Below, in pieces: positions 41,665 through 49,733 of a stretch of 50,791 nt of DNA; position 1 is the first letter of the stretch, and each line of letters opens with the position of its first letter. Source of the stretch: Deltaproteobacteria bacterium (GTDB lineage: Bacteria; Desulfobacterota; Binatia; UBA9968); assembly GCA_016193465.1 (NCBI GenBank), contig JACPSE010000113.1, forward strand, positions 1-50,791. Reading direction: 5' to 3'. The position numbers and the translations under genes are program-made. The notes beneath the pieces were generated by a model that did no database searches, was not told where the DNA came from, and saw only the letters and a program-made list of their open reading frames with translations.

Positions 41665-43041
41665 GTGAAGACAGTCTTTCTTTTCCTCCGTCAAGGCATT
41701 TCCAACCGCAATTTGCTGCGCACGGATTTTTTAAAGACCCTAAAGGGACAGCCGGAGGTTCGGATCGTCATTCTATCACCGATCGGCGATGAGCCGGGAT
41801 TTCGAGAAGAGCTCGTGGGCCCCAATGTCCTCGTGGAAAAATGGCCTCGTACCAAAGTGGGCTTTTGGGAGAGGCGGCTCAAGAACCTGAAAGACTATAT
41901 ATGGGTGAGCCGCAACCTTACCCGGGCGATCAGGGTTCGGCGTCTTGCCCAACTGGGTTGGTGGGGGTTGGTTTGGCGCGACCTCCTGGGGGCGTTGGCA
42001 CGAAGGGTGGGTGTAACCGAACAACTTATTAATGACTGGGAACTCAGGATTTACCGAGGGCACCCTGAAATTGAAAGGTTGTATGATAAGTATCAACCTC
42101 AGTTGGTGGTTTTTACGAGGCTGTTCGGCACCAACGTTCATGTGATCAAAGAGGCCAAAAAGAGGGAAGTTCCAATTCTTTGTCTAGTAGAGAGTTGGGA
42201 CAACTTAATTTGCAAAGGCCCTCTTGCGGTCGTTCCGGACCGGATGGCTGTTTGGAATGAGGGAATGAAAAAGGAGGCGGACCGGTTTCATGAGTTTCCC
42301 TCAGACAGGGTTGTTGTCGTCGGAGTCCCTCAGTTTGATCTCTATGCCGATGTGACGAACTTTATCGAGCGGGATCTTTTTTTTGCGAACCACGGGTTAG
42401 ATCCAGGCCGAAAACTTATAACCTATGCCGCCTCCACCGAGGGTTTTATTCCAGACGAGCCGGAGATCATTGAAAGGATCTACGGAGCCATCCAAGGGGA
42501 TCAATTAGAAACTCCGGTGCAGCTTTTGGTGCGGATGCACCCGATTACGTCAGTTGGGCTTAAGGCGGAATACTTGCGTCGTTTTACGGGCCGTCCGAAC
42601 TTAGTGCTTCAGGGGCCCGGGCGGACATCAAGGCTTCACGACGGTTGGGATCCCTCATGGTCCGATATGCTACTGCTAGCCTCTACTGTGTTTCATTCTG
42701 ATGTCGTTGTGAACATTGCTTCGACTTTTAGCATCGACGCGGCAGCCTTAGATAAGCCTATTGTTTGTGCCGGGTTTGGAAGCGGGAAGAAAACTCGCAG
42801 TAAGTATTTTCAAGGTATTTTCGACCAAAGCCACTATACGAAACTAGTCGACACAGGAGGAATACGGGTAGTCTATAGTCTTGAGGAGCTTCTTGCCTCT
42901 GTGCGCGACTATCTGGTGAATCCAATGTTAGATAGCGTTGGTCGCAAACGGTTGAGGGAAGAGTTGTGCTATCGTCTGGACGGCAAGTCAGGGCAGAGAG
43001 CGGCCTCGGTGGTTTTACGGGAGTTAGGCGTTGGTCTTTAG
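41665..43041 (+). CDS. GT-B-like surface polysaccharide protein of uncertain function
   Basis: A 458-residue protein with no family I can name firmly. Two Rossmann-like halves are apparent. The first has MKTVFLFLRQGISNRNLL, VVFTRLFGTNVHVIKEAKKREVPIL and WDNLICKGPLAVVPDRMAVWNEGMKKEA. The second has GRKLITYAASTEGF, LLVRMHPIT and VVNIASTFSIDAAALDKPIVCAGFG. The last pattern resembles CDP-glycerol or capsule-type glycosyltransferases and UDP-GlcNAc 2-epimerase-like folds. It starts with GTG after AGGAT. As it lies just after the NeuA-like gene, it could be the transferase for that CMP-sugar; that is a guess. Confidence 0.55.
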   Translation: MKTVFLFLRQGISNRNLLRTDFLKTLKGQPEVRIVILSPIGDEPGFREELVGPNVLVEKWPRTKVGFWERRLKNLKDYIWVSRNLTRAIRVRRLAQLGWWGLVWRDLLGALARRVGVTEQLINDWELRIYRGHPEIERLYDKYQPQLVVFTRLFGTNVHVIKEAKKREVPILCLVESWDNLICKGPLAVVPDRMAVWNEGMKKEADRFHEFPSDRVVVVGVPQFDLYADVTNFIERDLFFANHGLDPGRKLITYAASTEGFIPDEPEIIERIYGAIQGDQLETPVQLLVRMHPITSVGLKAEYLRRFTGRPNLVLQGPGRTSRLHDGWDPSWSDMLLLASTVFHSDVVVNIASTFSIDAAALDKPIVCAGFGSGKKTRSKYFQGIFDQSHYTKLVDTGGIRVVYSLEELLASVRDYLVNPMLDSVGRKRLREELCYRLDGKSGQRAASVVLRELGVGL

Positions 43042-43060
43042 CTACAAGAGGTTGAAAAAG

Positions 43061-43708
43061 ATGGACGTTGATTGGACACTCGTAAACAAAGCAAAAAACC
43101 TTGTTGAGGACCAACTCGATCTGCCCATCCTTAAGCTCCCTATGGTTCGAGACTTCCGAAAACCCCTGATCGATTTTTTGCGCCCTGCAATGAAGGTATT
43201 AGACATCGGGGCCAACGATCGCTCGTTGAAAGACTTCATGGATCGGGAAATGGGTTTTAGTGTGAACTACAAAAGCATGGATATCGATCGGTCTTACGAG
43301 CACGATTTTTACACTCTGGAAGAAATCAAGGAAGAATTTCATGCCATCGCGTGTTTTGAGGTAGTGGAACACATGACTGCCGGTATGGCCCTGGCTCTTT
43401 TCCAAAAGGCCTATCAATTACTCACCCCTGGGGGACGGTTATTCGTTTCCACTCCCAATGTGTATCATCCCATGTCCTTCTGGTCCGATGCCACCCATAT
43501 AACCCCTTTTCGCTTCCGTCACCTCGCCGGTTGGATGGCAACGGCAGGCTTCGAACGCTTCTGGGGGTATCGGGTATGTGATTTGACCTGGAAGAAAAAA
43601 TGGCGATATTGGCGATACCGTGGCCTGTTGAGGTTGTTGAACCTGGATTTTGCCCCGGGCATTGTTGTGGTTGGAGAGAAGAGTGCGGGACGGGTTCAGC
43701 AGGCGTGA
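43061..43708 (+). CDS. Class I SAM-dependent methyltransferase
   Basis: A 215-residue protein with MKVLDIGANDRSLKDFM as SAM motif I at about 45, an acidic residue in SMDIDRSYEHDF, and AIACFEVVEHMTAGMALALFQKAYQLLTPGGRLFVSTPN for motifs II-III. The ATG at 43061 has AAGAGG upstream; the earlier in-frame GTG overlaps the preceding gene. It probably methylates a polysaccharide sugar or a lipid-linked intermediate. Acceptor unknown. Confidence 0.78.
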   Translation: MDVDWTLVNKAKNLVEDQLDLPILKLPMVRDFRKPLIDFLRPAMKVLDIGANDRSLKDFMDREMGFSVNYKSMDIDRSYEHDFYTLEEIKEEFHAIACFEVVEHMTAGMALALFQKAYQLLTPGGRLFVSTPNVYHPMSFWSDATHITPFRFRHLAGWMATAGFERFWGYRVCDLTWKKKWRYWRYRGLLRLLNLDFAPGIVVVGEKSAGRVQQA

Positions 43709-43716
43709 GGGAGGGT

Positions 43717-44628
43717 ATGGGGAGGACGGACTATTCAGAGATTTTGGTGACGGGAGGATTCGGATATCTTGGCGGTCGCATTGCAGAGCACTTCCGCCAT
43801 CAGGGATATCCCGTTGCCGTTCTCGGATTGTTGCCTCAGCCACAGGTCATTGAGTGGGCGGAGGGATTAGATATTCGAATTGCGGACGTGGCCGTTATCC
43901 ACTGTGCTTCAGTGAATCAACAGATCTGCGAGAGCAATCCGGCGCAATCGGTGTTGGTTAATGGGCTGGGGACTTTCAACATGCTCGAGAAAGCGCGGAC
44001 CTCCAAGGCTCAGCGCTTCATATACTTTTCAACTTTTCACGTTTATGGACGGGTAGCGGCGAGCGAGATTGATGAGGAGGCCATCCCTCGCCCGGTTCTT
44101 CACTACGGCATCTCGCATCTTTTGGGAGAGATGTTCGTTAGTCAGGCCCGTGCGCAGGGGCTGGCTGCGGTCTCTCTCCGCCCCACTAACGGCTACGGCG
44201 CGCCGGCTCATCTGTGGGCGGATTCCTGGATGCTCGCGCTGAACGACTTTTGTCGCTCAGGGGTGAATGAAGGTCGTATCGTTCTGGCAACCACCGGCGA
44301 GCAGCGTAGAGATTTTGTGTCGATTAGAGATATCATTCGAGCGCTGGAGATACTATTGGGAGGTTCTCCTCCTATGGATGCAGTTTACAACGTTGGAGGG
44401 GACAACGTTTTGTCTATTCGCGAGCTGGCGCAGCGCGTGGTTGAGGTGGCTGAAAAGGACTACGGACGCAGGATCTCGTTGGAGGTGCCCCGAGAATCGA
44501 AACAACCGGCTGCCCCGTGGAAACCTTTCCGCTGTGACCGCATTAAGAAGCTTGGCTACAAGCCCAGGGATGAAATCCGCGAGGCTGTCAGGGAATTGTT
44601 TCACCTTTTGGGATGGAATGGGAAATGA
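43717..44628 (+). CDS. NAD-dependent epimerase/dehydratase (extended SDR) with altered active site
   Basis: A 303-residue extended SDR. The nucleotide motif is ILVTGGFGYLGGRIAEHF, the catalytic-serine region is IYFSTFHVYGR, and the C-terminal half has RRDFVSIRDIIRAL and YNVGGDNVLSIREL. The usual Y-x3-K reads HYGISHLLGE, so the lysine is histidine. Either the activity is lost or it is a variant group. The N-terminus is also short between the first strand and AVIHCASVNQ. Start ATG at 43717 follows GAGGGAGG. It overlaps the next gene by 4 bp. Confidence 0.75.
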   Translation: MGRTDYSEILVTGGFGYLGGRIAEHFRHQGYPVAVLGLLPQPQVIEWAEGLDIRIADVAVIHCASVNQQICESNPAQSVLVNGLGTFNMLEKARTSKAQRFIYFSTFHVYGRVAASEIDEEAIPRPVLHYGISHLLGEMFVSQARAQGLAAVSLRPTNGYGAPAHLWADSWMLALNDFCRSGVNEGRIVLATTGEQRRDFVSIRDIIRALEILLGGSPPMDAVYNVGGDNVLSIRELAQRVVEVAEKDYGRRISLEVPRESKQPAAPWKPFRCDRIKKLGYKPRDEIREAVRELFHLLGWNGK

Positions 44629-45509
44629 CGGACCTCACCATCATTATACCGACGAGAAACCGTCTCCCCAGCCTGGGCCGCTTATTTGCGAGCTTGCGTC
44701 TTTCGCTGAGCCGGATTGGGGCTTCGTATGAAATGTTTGTAGTCAATAACGGTGATGTGCCTAATACGGCAAAGATCCTAGAGCTGTCAAAGGCGGCAAA
44801 TCTGGAGATCGAGGTCCTCGGCCCGACCCCGGGAAAATCGTGGGGTTTAAACGAGGGTCTCAAGAGAGCCAGGGGGAGGATTATTTGCCCCCTCGACGAT
44901 GACGTGGTTGTGGCCCCCGATTGGGCGGAGAATCTCCTCGAGGCCCATGCCTCCACCGGCTTTGACGCGGTGCAGGGGAAGATTCTCCCTGGGGTCGATC
45001 CGCAGGGAAAGGCTGCGCATCCTGAGAAGCTGCGCGAGTACAACATTCCGATCATCGATTACGGTGAGGAGGTCAGAGAGATCCGAGGGCTTACCGGCAC
45101 CAATGGCTCTTTCAGACGTGAGGTTTTCGAGAAGGTGGGTTTCTACGACACGCGCCTGGGTCCGGGCGCTTCGGGGTTCAGCGAGGACACGGAATATTCA
45201 ATGCGCATCCGCCGGGAAGGGTTCAAGATCGGTTATACGCCGCGTGCCGTTGTTTACCACGAACTGGACCCCGCGCGTTATGGCCTCGCCGTTAAGCGAA
45301 GCGTGCAATTCCGCAAGGGACTGAGCCGGAGCGTGTACCGTCGCGACTCCATCGTTTTTGACGTCTTGCCGAACCTTTTAGCTAACTGCTTTCGGTTTGT
45401 CATTTATAGGGCCATGGGAATGAAGCAGAAGTCCTATAAGACCGAGGGGCGGATCATGAAGCATTGGGGATATCTGGTGGGGAGGTTCCAGGGGAGAGCG
45501 GGGAAGTAA
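44625..45509 (+). CDS. Glycosyltransferase family 2 (paralogue of 48799 gene)
   Basis: A 294-residue inverting GT2 enzyme. It has LTIIIPTRNRLPSLGRLFASL, metal motif CPLDDDVVVAPDW at about 90, and LTGTNGSFRREVFEKVGFYDTRLGPGASGFSEDTEYSMRI at about 150-190. The C-terminal helix region is VLPNLLANCFRFVIYRAMG. The second half shares a distinctive motif series with the protein at 48799. ATG at 44625 overlaps the epimerase stop. Donor and acceptor are not predictable. Confidence 0.82.
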   Translation: MTDLTIIIPTRNRLPSLGRLFASLRLSLSRIGASYEMFVVNNGDVPNTAKILELSKAANLEIEVLGPTPGKSWGLNEGLKRARGRIICPLDDDVVVAPDWAENLLEAHASTGFDAVQGKILPGVDPQGKAAHPEKLREYNIPIIDYGEEVREIRGLTGTNGSFRREVFEKVGFYDTRLGPGASGFSEDTEYSMRIRREGFKIGYTPRAVVYHELDPARYGLAVKRSVQFRKGLSRSVYRRDSIVFDVLPNLLANCFRFVIYRAMGMKQKSYKTEGRIMKHWGYLVGRFQGRAGK

Positions 45510-45511
45510 CG

Positions 45512-46423
45512 ATGGCTGTAGGGTCGGAGCCGGGGGGCTTGCCTTCCGTTTCGGTTGTGATCGCCACCTACAACCGGGCGCGCTTTCTGCCGGAGACGAT
45601 CGCGAGCGTTTTGCAGCAGCGGTTTCGAGATTTTGAGCTTATCGTGGTGGATGACGGCTCGACGGATGACACCCAAGAGTTGTTGAAGTCATATAGCGAC
45701 CCTATCCGCTCGTTTAGGCAAGAAAACCGAGGCCCGTCGGCGGCGCGTAATTTTGGCGTACGTCAGGCGCGCGGGAAATGGATCTCGATCCAGGATTCGG
45801 ACGACCTCGCTACGCCCGACCACCTGGAAACTCTTTTCCGTTTCGCCGAGAAGCATGTCGATTGCGGTATGGTCTTCGCGAATGGAGCCTATCTGGGAGG
45901 CCCGGAGCATAACCGCGAAACCATTATCCCCGGGCAGAAATCCCGCCGCCTGGCTCAGAACGGAGTGCGTCTGGTGGACCTTTTTGACAAGAGCATCGTC
46001 CGTTTGCAGGCGGCGCTGTTATCTAAAAAATGTATTGACGCCCTCGGGGGGCATGACGAGAGCCTGCGCATTTGCATGGACTTGGATTTGGCCTTTAGGA
46101 TCTTTATGCGCTATCCGGTAGCCTACCTGGATCAGGTGGTGTTCTTGTACCGCAAGCACGAAGGCAACATCGGTCGCAATCAAGACCTCCGGCTGCTGGA
46201 GAATATCCGAGTGATAGAGAAATTAGTTCGGGATTCGCCCCAGGCAAGGGAGCTTTTGGGAGCGCGGAGGATCGCCCAGCGCATGGCATACCGCTATTAC
46301 CGGCTTGCCAAAGGGCGTTGGAAGGAGGGGAATAAGGGAGGGGCTAAAGAGGCCATTAGAAAGGCCGCTTCGATCTGTCCCTTTTCTTTGAAGTATCGTC
46401 TCTATCAACTTCGATGGGTTTAA
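45512..46423 (+). CDS. Glycosyltransferase family 2
   Basis: A 303-residue GT2 (A-fold) enzyme. It has VSVVIATYNRARFLPETIASVLQQ, IVVDDGSTDDT, NRGPSAARNFGVRQARGKWISIQDSDD with the metal-binding aspartates at about 95, and DLDLAFRIFMRYPVAYL. The C-terminus is helical and basic, with a TPR-like feel (KGRWKEGNKGGAKEAIRKA). Starts two bases after the previous stop. It likely adds a sugar to a surface glycan repeat. Confidence 0.83.
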   Translation: MAVGSEPGGLPSVSVVIATYNRARFLPETIASVLQQRFRDFELIVVDDGSTDDTQELLKSYSDPIRSFRQENRGPSAARNFGVRQARGKWISIQDSDDLATPDHLETLFRFAEKHVDCGMVFANGAYLGGPEHNRETIIPGQKSRRLAQNGVRLVDLFDKSIVRLQAALLSKKCIDALGGHDESLRICMDLDLAFRIFMRYPVAYLDQVVFLYRKHEGNIGRNQDLRLLENIRVIEKLVRDSPQARELLGARRIAQRMAYRYYRLAKGRWKEGNKGGAKEAIRKAASICPFSLKYRLYQLRWV

Positions 46424-46432
46424 GAGGACTCT

Positions 46433-47479
46433 ATGGCACTAAAGCCGGAAGGCAAAGGTTTGTTTTCGGGGAAGCGCGTTTTAGTGACAGGTGGCACCGG
46501 CTCGTTTGGTCACCAGATCGTCGATCGGCTTCTGAAAGAGGGGCCGGCTGAAATACGCATCTTCAGCCGGGACGAGGACAAGCAAGTCAGGATGAGCGAA
46601 GAATACGGGATGGCCCGGCACTATCCCAAGAATGCTTCCATGAACTTTGTCATTGGGGATGTGCGAAATCCGAGCCGGGTAAGAGAAGTAATGAGAGGGA
46701 TTGATATTGTTTTCCACGCCGCGGCCCTGAAGCAGGTTCCCTTATGCGAGTATTACGTTTGGGAGGCTGTTCAGACAAATATCATGGGCGCGGAGAATGT
46801 CATTCAAGCGGCGGTCGAGGAGGGGGTCGAAAAGGTCATTGCTATCAGCACCGATAAGGCGGTAAAGCCCGTGAATGCGATGGGTATGTCGAAAGCCATT
46901 CAGGAGAAGCTCTTTACGGCGGCCAACTTCCACACGGCAAGCGAGGGAACGGTTTTCGCCTGTGTGAGGTACGGAAACGTCGTGGGATCGAGGGGATCTG
47001 TCATTCCTCTCTTTAAGAGGCAGATTGAATCCGGCGGGCCGGTTACCATTACCGATCCGGAAATGACGCGCTTCATCCTTACCCTTTCAGAAGCCATCGA
47101 TTTGGTTTTTCATGCCGTCGCGACTGGCGTGGGTGGGGAGGTGTTTGTGCTCAAGATACCGGCCGCGCTGGTGGCGGATATCGCCCAGGTCATGGTGGAA
47201 TCCCTGGCTCCGGGGCGTGGGATTCCCATCCAAACCATTGGGATCCGTCCGGGAGAGAAGATCCATGAGGTCCTGATCTCAGAAGCAGAGTCTGTGCGCA
47301 CCATTGAGGAAGGCTCTACCTACACGATTCTTCCTCAAATTGACATCGCGGAGACTCGTGCTTCCCACCGCCGCGGCGCGCAGGTGGCCTTTCGGGAATA
47401 CAAGTCCGATACAGCTCCGAGGCTCTCAAAAGAAGAAATCGCTTCGATCCTGAGCCGAACTGGCTGGCTCGGGCTATGA
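46433..47479 (+). CDS. UDP-HexNAc 4,6-dehydratase/5-epimerase, CapE/FnlA/WbjB-like
   Basis: A 348-residue SDR of the short CapD/FlaA1 group. It has KRVLVTGGTGSFGHQIVDRLLK, FHAAALKQVPLCEYYVWEAVQTNIMGAENV, ISTDKAVKPVNAMGMSKAIQEKL (methionine in place of the tyrosine, as in this group) and IRPGEKIHEVLISE. The family forms UDP-2-acetamido-2,6-dideoxy-L-arabino-hexos-4-ulose from UDP-GlcNAc. Followed at once by an RmlD-like reductase and a cupin, it begins a UDP-L-6-deoxyHexNAc pathway. The 2-epimerase needed for L-FucNAc (FnlC) is not here. Confidence 0.87.
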   Translation: MALKPEGKGLFSGKRVLVTGGTGSFGHQIVDRLLKEGPAEIRIFSRDEDKQVRMSEEYGMARHYPKNASMNFVIGDVRNPSRVREVMRGIDIVFHAAALKQVPLCEYYVWEAVQTNIMGAENVIQAAVEEGVEKVIAISTDKAVKPVNAMGMSKAIQEKLFTAANFHTASEGTVFACVRYGNVVGSRGSVIPLFKRQIESGGPVTITDPEMTRFILTLSEAIDLVFHAVATGVGGEVFVLKIPAALVADIAQVMVESLAPGRGIPIQTIGIRPGEKIHEVLISEAESVRTIEEGSTYTILPQIDIAETRASHRRGAQVAFREYKSDTAPRLSKEEIASILSRTGWLGL

Positions 47480-48381
47480 AACTCCTTGTCACTGGGGCGG
47501 GTGGCATGCTCGGGCACAGCTTCCTACGTCTCGCCGCGGGGAGACATGAGAGCTGGGGAATCTATAGGTCTTTTTGCCCCTCGGCGCCGATAGGAAGGGC
47601 GTTGGTCATGGACTTGACCGATAGAGCCGTGGTCAAGGAACAGGTGGCTGCCTTGAAGCCAGATGCCATCATCCATACTGCTGCTTTGACGGATGTCGAG
47701 GAGTGCGAAAGGGACCCGCTCAAAGCCCGGCAGATAAATGTCGAAGTCACAAAAGAGCTGGCTGACCTGGGAGAGAAGCTCGGCAGCGAGGTTGTTTATA
47801 TCTCGACGGATTATGTTTTCGATGGAAAGAGAAGGGACTATAGCGAGGCAGACGCTCCCAGGCCGATAAACTTCTACGGGGAGAGCAAGCTGTTGGGAGA
47901 AGAGGCCGTGCGGCTGTTCTGCCCCAGGTCATTGGTAATTCGCACATCGATTTTTGGTTTCAACATCCAATCGAAGATAGGACAAGTAGAGTATTTTAGG
48001 GAGTCACTAACGGGAGGTAAGTTCATAACTCGCTTTTCGGACCAGTTCTCTTCGCCTATTTATACCGGTGACCTAAGCCGGGTGATACTGGAGCTTTTGG
48101 AACACAGGTCTACTGGCCTGTTTCATGTTGGCGGAGGAGAGAGAGTCAGCCGCTACGACTTTGCCGTCAAAGTGGCGGAGGCCTTTTCCCTCCGCCCGGG
48201 AAGGATTCGGCCGGCGCCATTTACGCATCTGGAAGGACTGGCCCAAAGACCGAGGGACAGTTCCCTTTGCAGTGAAAAGATAGAGCGCTATCTGAAGATG
48301 GAATTGCCGAAAATAGGAGATGGGCTGGAAAGGTTGAAGCAAGATCTCGGCGGGCATCAAAAATCGGAGGGGAAGAAATGA
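47476..48381 (+). CDS. RmlD-like nucleotide-sugar 4-keto reductase
   Basis: A 301-residue reductase of the RmlD group. It has MKLLVTGAGGMLGHSFLRLA, IIHTAALTDVEECERDPLKA, YISTDYVFDGKRRDYSE, NFYGESKLLGE (Y-x3-K) and the C-terminal LFHVGGGERVSRYDFAVKVAEAF. The 4-bp overlap with the CapE/FnlA-like gene suggests that it reduces that enzyme's 4-keto product, comparable to WbvR or to the SDR half of CapF. dTDP-rhamnose synthesis is less likely because RmlA and RmlB are absent from the window. Confidence 0.83.
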   Translation: MKLLVTGAGGMLGHSFLRLAAGRHESWGIYRSFCPSAPIGRALVMDLTDRAVVKEQVAALKPDAIIHTAALTDVEECERDPLKARQINVEVTKELADLGEKLGSEVVYISTDYVFDGKRRDYSEADAPRPINFYGESKLLGEEAVRLFCPRSLVIRTSIFGFNIQSKIGQVEYFRESLTGGKFITRFSDQFSSPIYTGDLSRVILELLEHRSTGLFHVGGGERVSRYDFAVKVAEAFSLRPGRIRPAPFTHLEGLAQRPRDSSLCSEKIERYLKMELPKIGDGLERLKQDLGGHQKSEGKK

Positions 48382-48788
48382 TTGGGGGCGTCGAGGTCTA
48401 TCCGCTCGATATCAAACGTGATGAGCGGGGTTGGTTAGGAGAAATTCTGCGGGGGGAGAAGAAGCAGGCCAATGAGGAGTTTGCCCATCTCTACGTGACC
48501 GTGGCGTTTCCCGGGAAGACCAAAGGGAAGCACTACCATCACCGTAAAGTGGAATGGTTCTGTGTCGTGAATGGCGAGGCCGTGCTTTTCCTGAAAGACA
48601 TTCGAACGGGCAAGGAGGAGAAACTAACTCTGGGGGAAAAGAATATGGCGACGGTGCGTATTCCTCCGTATGTGGCCCACGCCATCACGAACACGGGAAA
48701 CGTGCCATTTTATCTCATTGTTGTTGTGAGCGAGCAGTTTAACCCTAAGGATCCGGATACCTTTCCGTTTGATTTTTCCGGTTTGTAA
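48378..48788 (+). CDS. Cupin-domain sugar epimerase-like protein (CapF C-domain-like)
   Basis: A 136-residue single cupin with DERGWLGEILRGEK and VAFPGKTKGKHYHHRKVEWFCVVNGEAVLF, which provides the metal-binding histidines. It continues with VRIPPYVAHAITNTGNVPFYLIVVVSEQFNPKDPDT. The ending N-P-x-x-P-D-T and the HYHHRK motif resemble the C-terminal cupin of CapF/WbjC, which epimerises carbon 3. Together with the RmlD-like gene just upstream (4-bp overlap) it looks like a split CapF. That equivalence is inference; it could equally be an RmlC-type epimerase. Confidence 0.75.
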   Translation: MIGGVEVYPLDIKRDERGWLGEILRGEKKQANEEFAHLYVTVAFPGKTKGKHYHHRKVEWFCVVNGEAVLFLKDIRTGKEEKLTLGEKNMATVRIPPYVAHAITNTGNVPFYLIVVVSEQFNPKDPDTFPFDFSGL

Positions 48789-48798
48789 AAGGGCCCAG

Positions 48799-49716
48799 GT
48801 GGAGAACTCGCTAAGCATCGTTATTGCGACTTCGGGCCGTGTGGAAAAACTGCGCCGTCTGTTGGAAGGGCTATATCGAGCGCATGGCTGGGACCAAAGC
48901 AGGCACGAGATCATTGTCGCCAACAACGCCCCCGATGAGGCCGGGGCAAAGGTAGTGGAGGATTGCGTAGAGGAATACTCACGGCGCGCAGGACCTCGAT
49001 GCCGGCAGGTCAGAGAGCCTGTGCCGGGGAAATGCCGCGCCCAGAACCGGGCTATTGTCCAAGCCCGAGCTTCCATAGTAGCGTTTTTTGACGATGATCT
49101 TGAGGTCGATCCCCACTGGCTCGAAGCGGTAAGCGGTTTTTTCTCTAGCTTTCCGCACGACGTTATGCAGGGTTCCATCCGGATGCATCCGAAGGACCGC
49201 GACGACCGGCGTCTCCAGAAGGCTTTGCAACGCTATCGGACGATAGACTTCATTGACTACGGTTATCCTCCCGGCACGGACATCCGAACTCTCACGGGCG
49301 GCAACATTGCCGTTAGGCGCGAGGTGTTCGACCAGGTCGGAATGTTTGACGAGCGGCTAGGTCCCGGGGAGGCCGGTATTTCCGAAGACGTCGAGTTCGC
49401 CAAGAGGATTCTCCAGGCGGGGAAGAGGATCGGCTACGAACCCCGGGCCGTCGTGTATAATGAGGTGGACTGGAGTCGACTTACTGAGGAATTTTTCCGC
49501 TTCCGTCACGAGACGCAAGGCAGGAGTCGGCTTGTCTACAAAAGAAATTCGATTTTTACCGTCGTTCCCAACCTGTTGCGCGCCGTGTGGACGTTTGGCT
49601 GGTATTCTCTGCTGGGTGACGAGCGCAGGAAGTACCGCGCCAAGGGGCGATACTTTCACTATCGTGCCATGCTCCTGGAAAAGTTAAAAACGTTCAAGCC
49701 GTTCACCACGACTTGA
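48799..49716 (+). CDS. Glycosyltransferase family 2 (paralogue of 44625 gene)
   Basis: A 305-residue GT2 enzyme. It has LSIVIATSGRVEKLRRLLEGL, metal motif VAFFDDDLEVDPHWLEAV at about 100, and LTGGNIAVRREVFDQVGMFDERLGPGEAGISEDVEF at about 170-205. VVPNLLRAVWTFGWYSLLGD closes the conserved part. The GTG at 48799 has AAAGGG upstream; an earlier in-frame TTG would overlap the cupin gene. The last codons, KTFKPFTTT, come from a CGTTCAAGCCGTTCA repeat unit, so the end may have been altered by repeat insertion or the adjacent IS. Confidence 0.82.
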   Translation: MENSLSIVIATSGRVEKLRRLLEGLYRAHGWDQSRHEIIVANNAPDEAGAKVVEDCVEEYSRRAGPRCRQVREPVPGKCRAQNRAIVQARASIVAFFDDDLEVDPHWLEAVSGFFSSFPHDVMQGSIRMHPKDRDDRRLQKALQRYRTIDFIDYGYPPGTDIRTLTGGNIAVRREVFDQVGMFDERLGPGEAGISEDVEFAKRILQAGKRIGYEPRAVVYNEVDWSRLTEEFFRFRHETQGRSRLVYKRNSIFTVVPNLLRAVWTFGWYSLLGDERRKYRAKGRYFHYRAMLLEKLKTFKPFTTT

Positions 49717-49733
49717 CAAATTGAAAATTTGGT

